DNA of 35,857 nt. It comes from a bacterium (GTDB lineage: Bacteria > Electryoneota > AABM5-125-24 > Hatepunaeales > Hatepunaeaceae). A model generated the notes under the pieces. It worked only from the letters and a program-made list of their open reading frames with translations, ran no database searches and was not told the origin of the DNA. The stretch is taken from positions 1-35,857 of the forward strand of contig JALGVR010000035.1 in NCBI GenBank assembly GCA_025774605.1, written 5' to 3'. The position numbers and the translations under genes were made by a program. Position 1 is the first letter of the stretch; every line of letters begins with the position of its first letter. Positions 33,798 through 35,857 of the stretch are shown here, one piece after another.

Positions 33798-34958
33798 CTA
33801 TTCCTTCAGCCCGATCCAGACCTGTTCACCTTCCTCGATCGGTCGTTTCTGGACGTCAAGGGCGATTTTTTCAATCGTTTCGGGTTTCACGTCACGGCCT
33901 CCAAGACCGACTATGTAACCGTAGACGGATGGACGTTGATCCTCGGGCAGATGATAGAGCGCGTTGCGGATCTCCTGAGTCCAGATGCCGCCCATCCCCA
34001 CACATATATCGCGGTCCAGAACCGCCACGCGCTTGCGCCCCGCCAGAACCCCGCGCACCAGCTCAACCGGGAACGGACGCAGCAGCTTCATCTTCAGCAA
34101 TCCGATGGAATGACCCTTGTCCCGAAGATCATCGATCACCGACCGCGCGGTCGATGTCACTGTCCCCGATGTCGCCAGCACGTAATCGGCGCCTTCAAGC
34201 CGGTAGGGTTCGATCAAGCCGTAGCCGCGCCCGAACATCGTTTTGAAATCCCTGTCCGCCTGCTCCGCAGCCTCAAGCGCCTCGTTCATCGCCACCTGCA
34301 TCTTGTAGCGGAACTCCATGTAGATATCCTGCGGTACAATGCCGCCGAAGGCGTGTGGATCATCGACGTCAAGGTAGATCGACGGTTTGTACGGAGGCAG
34401 GTATTCGGATGTCCGTTCCTGTCCCGGGATATCGACCGCCTCGTAGGTGTGCGAGAGGAAGAATGCATCCAGCACCAGCATCACCGGAAGGTTGACGATC
34501 TCGGCAACCTTGTAGCCTTGGATAACAGTGTCGAGCACTTCCTGGTTTGACTCGCAGTAGTATTGCAGCCAGCCGGTATCGCGCTGGGCGAGGGAGTCGT
34601 TCTGGTCTGTCCAGATCGACCAGCCGGGCGCCATGGCGCGGTTCACGTTGGCCATTACGACAGGCAGCCTGGCCAGCGCCGCCCAGTGGAGCATCTCGTG
34701 CATCAACGCCAAACCTTGCGCCGAAGTTGCGGTAAAGGTACGCGCACCGGCGGCTTGGGCTCCTATGCAGCCCGCCATGGCGGAATGCTCCGATTCGACC
34801 TTGATGAACTGGGCGTCGAGCAGACCCTTGGCGACGATGTCAGCCAACTCCTCGATGATCGTTGTCTGCGGCGTTATCGGGTACGCCGAAACAACCTGGG
34901 CTCTGGCGCACATCGCCCCCCAGGCTGCCGATTGATTACCGGTTAGTATTTTTTGCAT
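33798..34958 (-). CDS. porA: Pyruvate:ferredoxin oxidoreductase alpha subunit
   Basis: A 386-residue alpha subunit that binds the pyrimidine side of ThDP together with PorB. Landmarks: GNQSAAWGAMCARAQVVSAYPITPQTT at the N-terminus, KVESEHSAMAGCIGAQAAGARTFTATSAQGLALM, RAMAPGWSIWTDQNDSLAQRDTGW, and DRDICVGMGGIWTQEIRNAL near the C-terminus. Length fits separate-subunit PorA. ATG at 34958 with AGG a few bases upstream. Upstream is a toxin-antitoxin pair, not porG/porD, so the gamma subunit and ferredoxin-like delta subunit must be elsewhere or missing. Confidence 0.93.
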   Translation of the reverse strand: MQKILTGNQSAAWGAMCARAQVVSAYPITPQTTIIEELADIVAKGLLDAQFIKVESEHSAMAGCIGAQAAGARTFTATSAQGLALMHEMLHWAALARLPVVMANVNRAMAPGWSIWTDQNDSLAQRDTGWLQYYCESNQEVLDTVIQGYKVAEIVNLPVMLVLDAFFLSHTYEAVDIPGQERTSEYLPPYKPSIYLDVDDPHAFGGIVPQDIYMEFRYKMQVAMNEALEAAEQADRDFKTMFGRGYGLIEPYRLEGADYVLATSGTVTSTARSVIDDLRDKGHSIGLLKMKLLRPFPVELVRGVLAGRKRVAVLDRDICVGMGGIWTQEIRNALYHLPEDQRPSVYGYIVGLGGRDVKPETIEKIALDVQKRPIEEGEQVWIGLKE

Positions 34959-35008
34959 TTTTACCTGTGTATGAACGCTGTCGCCTCTCCCCAGGTGACA
35001 GCAGGATA

Positions 35009-35341
35009 TTAATAACCTGAAAGAATTTCGCTGATATGCTGCTTAAGGATCGGAATGTCATTCTGGGTCACATCCCAAACGGCGTTTAAATCAACAGCCA
35101 TATAATCGTGTATCAATATGTCTCTCAGTCCGGCAATGCGTCTCCATTGAACCTCGGGATGACTATTCCGTAATTCAGTAGACAGGCGTTTGCTTGCTTC
35201 ACCAATGATTTCCAATTTCCGGATAACCGCATCCTGCCAGTGTGTCTGTTCCATGAACACGACCCGCCCGATTGATGTATATTCTTGTATCTTCTGGATG
35301 GCGTCGTCAATATGCTTTAGATAGAGTCTGTCGCTTTTCAC
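35009..35341 (-). CDS. hepT: HepT-like HEPN RNase toxin (DUF86)
   Basis: A 110-residue HEPN-domain protein. In characterised HepT/MntA systems the HEPN protein is an RNase toxin inactivated when MntA adds AMP to a tyrosine of the R-x4-H-x-Y motif. That motif is intact here (RDILIHDY, ~73-80), and the flanking [12 protein letters not shown] and WRRIAGLRD are typical of DUF86. GTG start at 35341 overlaps the stop of the antitoxin gene (GTGA), which fits strict co-expression. Located directly upstream of porA with 50 bases between. Functional toxicity is inferred from family only. Confidence 0.92.
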   Translation of the reverse strand: MKSDRLYLKHIDDAIQKIQEYTSIGRVVFMEQTHWQDAVIRKLEIIGEASKRLSTELRNSHPEVQWRRIAGLRDILIHDYMAVDLNAVWDVTQNDIPILKQHISEILSGY

Positions 35342-35622
35342 AACGGAACCGCTTCTTCAAGGATGTCATCCCGAATATACGGACTTAAACCGGCTTCGGT
35401 GACAACGTCAACCTTGATTCCGAGCAAGTCTTCCAAGTCCTGCTGCATAGCGATAAGGTCCAACAGCGATCGTCCTGCTTCCAATTCGATAAGAATGTCG
35501 AGGTCGCTGGACTCCGTCGCTTCACCGCGTGCTGCTGAACCGAAGACGCGGATGTTACGCCCGCCGTATTGAGTTATAATGCGGGCTATGGATTCGCCGT
35601 ACTGATGAAACTTATTCTTCAT
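35338..35622 (-). CDS. mntA: MntA-like nucleotidyltransferase antitoxin
   Basis: A 94-residue minimal nucleotidyltransferase. The catalytic signature is complete: [20 protein letters not shown] (GSxxRG then SDLD, the two metal-binding aspartates ~40-42), and a third acidic strand in IKVDVVTE. Expected to transfer AMP from ATP onto HepT. ATG at 35622; the start region (MKNKFHQ) lies in a 44-bp perfect tandem duplication, so a second start-like ATG followed by a stop exists just upstream. No operator clearly visible, although GAAAGAATATTTTC just upstream is nearly palindromic. Confidence 0.92.
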   Translation of the reverse strand: MKNKFHQYGESIARIITQYGGRNIRVFGSAARGEATESSDLDILIELEAGRSLLDLIAMQQDLEDLLGIKVDVVTEAGLSPYIRDDILEEAVPL

Positions 35623-35687
35623 ACGAAAATATTCTTTCCCGATTACTGATGAAACTTATTCTTCATACGAAAATATTCTTTCCCGAT
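35600..35687. repeat. Perfect 44-bp tandem duplication at the antitoxin start
   Basis: Two adjacent identical 44-base copies (35600-35643 and 35644-35687) beginning TACTGATGAAACTTATTC and ending CTTTCCCGAT. The copy next to the gene supplies the MntA ATG and ribosome-binding region; the outer copy supplies the frame-shifted tail and stop of the truncated gene upstream. Confidence 0.97.
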
Positions 35688-35793
35688 GCTCGTTCCCCCT
35701 CGCCCGCGATCCGAACAGGTAGATCTTCGCCGGCTGGATGGCGGCGACAATCTTCTCAACAATCTCGGTCAGTTTTGCATCGTTGTTGATCAT
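35656..35793 (-). pseudogene. Truncated nucleotidyltransferase (MNT) remnant
   Basis: A 45-codon ORF, below the track cut-off. It starts MINNDAKLTEIVEKIVAAIQ and reaches KIYLFGSRARGN, the first half of the MNT catalytic motif, then changes to [10 protein letters not shown]-stop, which is encoded by the outer 44-bp repeat copy. The SDxD aspartates and the rest of the domain are gone, so it should be inactive. Its ATG overlaps the stop of an upstream gene (ATGA), the usual HEPN-MNT coupling, suggesting a second, decayed module. Distinct in sequence from the intact MntA. Confidence 0.8.
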
Positions 35794-35857
35794 TGTCTTA
35801 CTTGAGGCATCTTTCCCTTTACTTTCCTCTTGTCCAGCGCCTTCAGGTCCCGGCGGG
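35790..35857 (-). CDS. 3' end of an unidentified gene, cut by the window edge
   Basis: The last 21 codons (…RDLKALDKRKVKGKMPQVRQ) of a - strand gene whose TGA overlaps the ATG of the truncated nucleotidyltransferase. By position it may be the HEPN partner of that module, but the visible tail is too short to identify. Confidence 0.5.
   Translation of the reverse strand, partial: RRDLKALDKRKVKGKMPQVRQ

Overview
The window is a GC-rich bacterial chromosome fragment from a Gram-negative, double-membrane organism. It encodes an Omp85-family outer-membrane protein, a lipoprotein with a clean lipobox, and a secreted protein ending in a type IX-style C-terminal sorting domain (NHPNPFNP start, LPAGIYLYRI, final LLK). 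It also has ferredoxin-dependent pyruvate oxidoreductase genes. Together these point to the FCB superphylum or a related candidate phylum. I cannot place it more finely from sequence alone.

Layout. 1-5812 is read on the + strand: the 3' part of a ResB-like cytochrome c biogenesis gene, a large exported protein with a sorting domain and a strong terminator, a 640-base repeat block built around a palindromic element, and a parallel beta-helix lipoprotein. Everything from 5820 to the end is on the - strand. Read in transcription order from the right edge it contains: the end of an unidentified gene and a truncated nucleotidyltransferase; an intact MntA/HepT toxin-antitoxin pair; porA and porB (no gamma or delta subunit); a hairpin; a histidine kinase plus receiver-HDOD operon; a second, paralogous kinase plus receiver-HDOD operon; an orphan FAD/[2Fe-2S] subunit pair of a molybdenum hydroxylase; an array of GC-rich hairpins; nfeD and an SPFH gene; an exported-looking isoaspartyl methyltransferase; a K+ channel with RCK domain; a two-domain M16 peptidase; and a tight seven-gene run (hutI, DUF72, diguanylate cyclase, degenerate glycogen-synthase-like protein, secreted propeller-like protein, 1120-residue outer-membrane protein, Omp85 protein).

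The strongest new observation is regulatory. Both kinase/HDOD operons start from near-identical sigma70-type promoters (TTGACA, 17 bases, TATATT). Each is followed at the same distance by an 18-bp inverted repeat, ACTCTA-N6-TAGAGT, and operon 1 carries two further copies of the repeat in its leader. The two kinases align without a gap over at least their first 339 residues, both start with TTG, and both partner receivers lack the usual N-terminal acidic pair. This looks like a duplicated signalling module under one shared regulator.

Other points of interest are a glycogen-synthase fold with its nucleotide-sugar and catalytic motifs replaced, an outer-membrane cassette translationally coupled to its own Omp85 protein, a decayed second HEPN/MNT-type module next to the intact one with a perfect 44-bp tandem duplication, and repeat arrays that reach into the 3' end of a coding gene.
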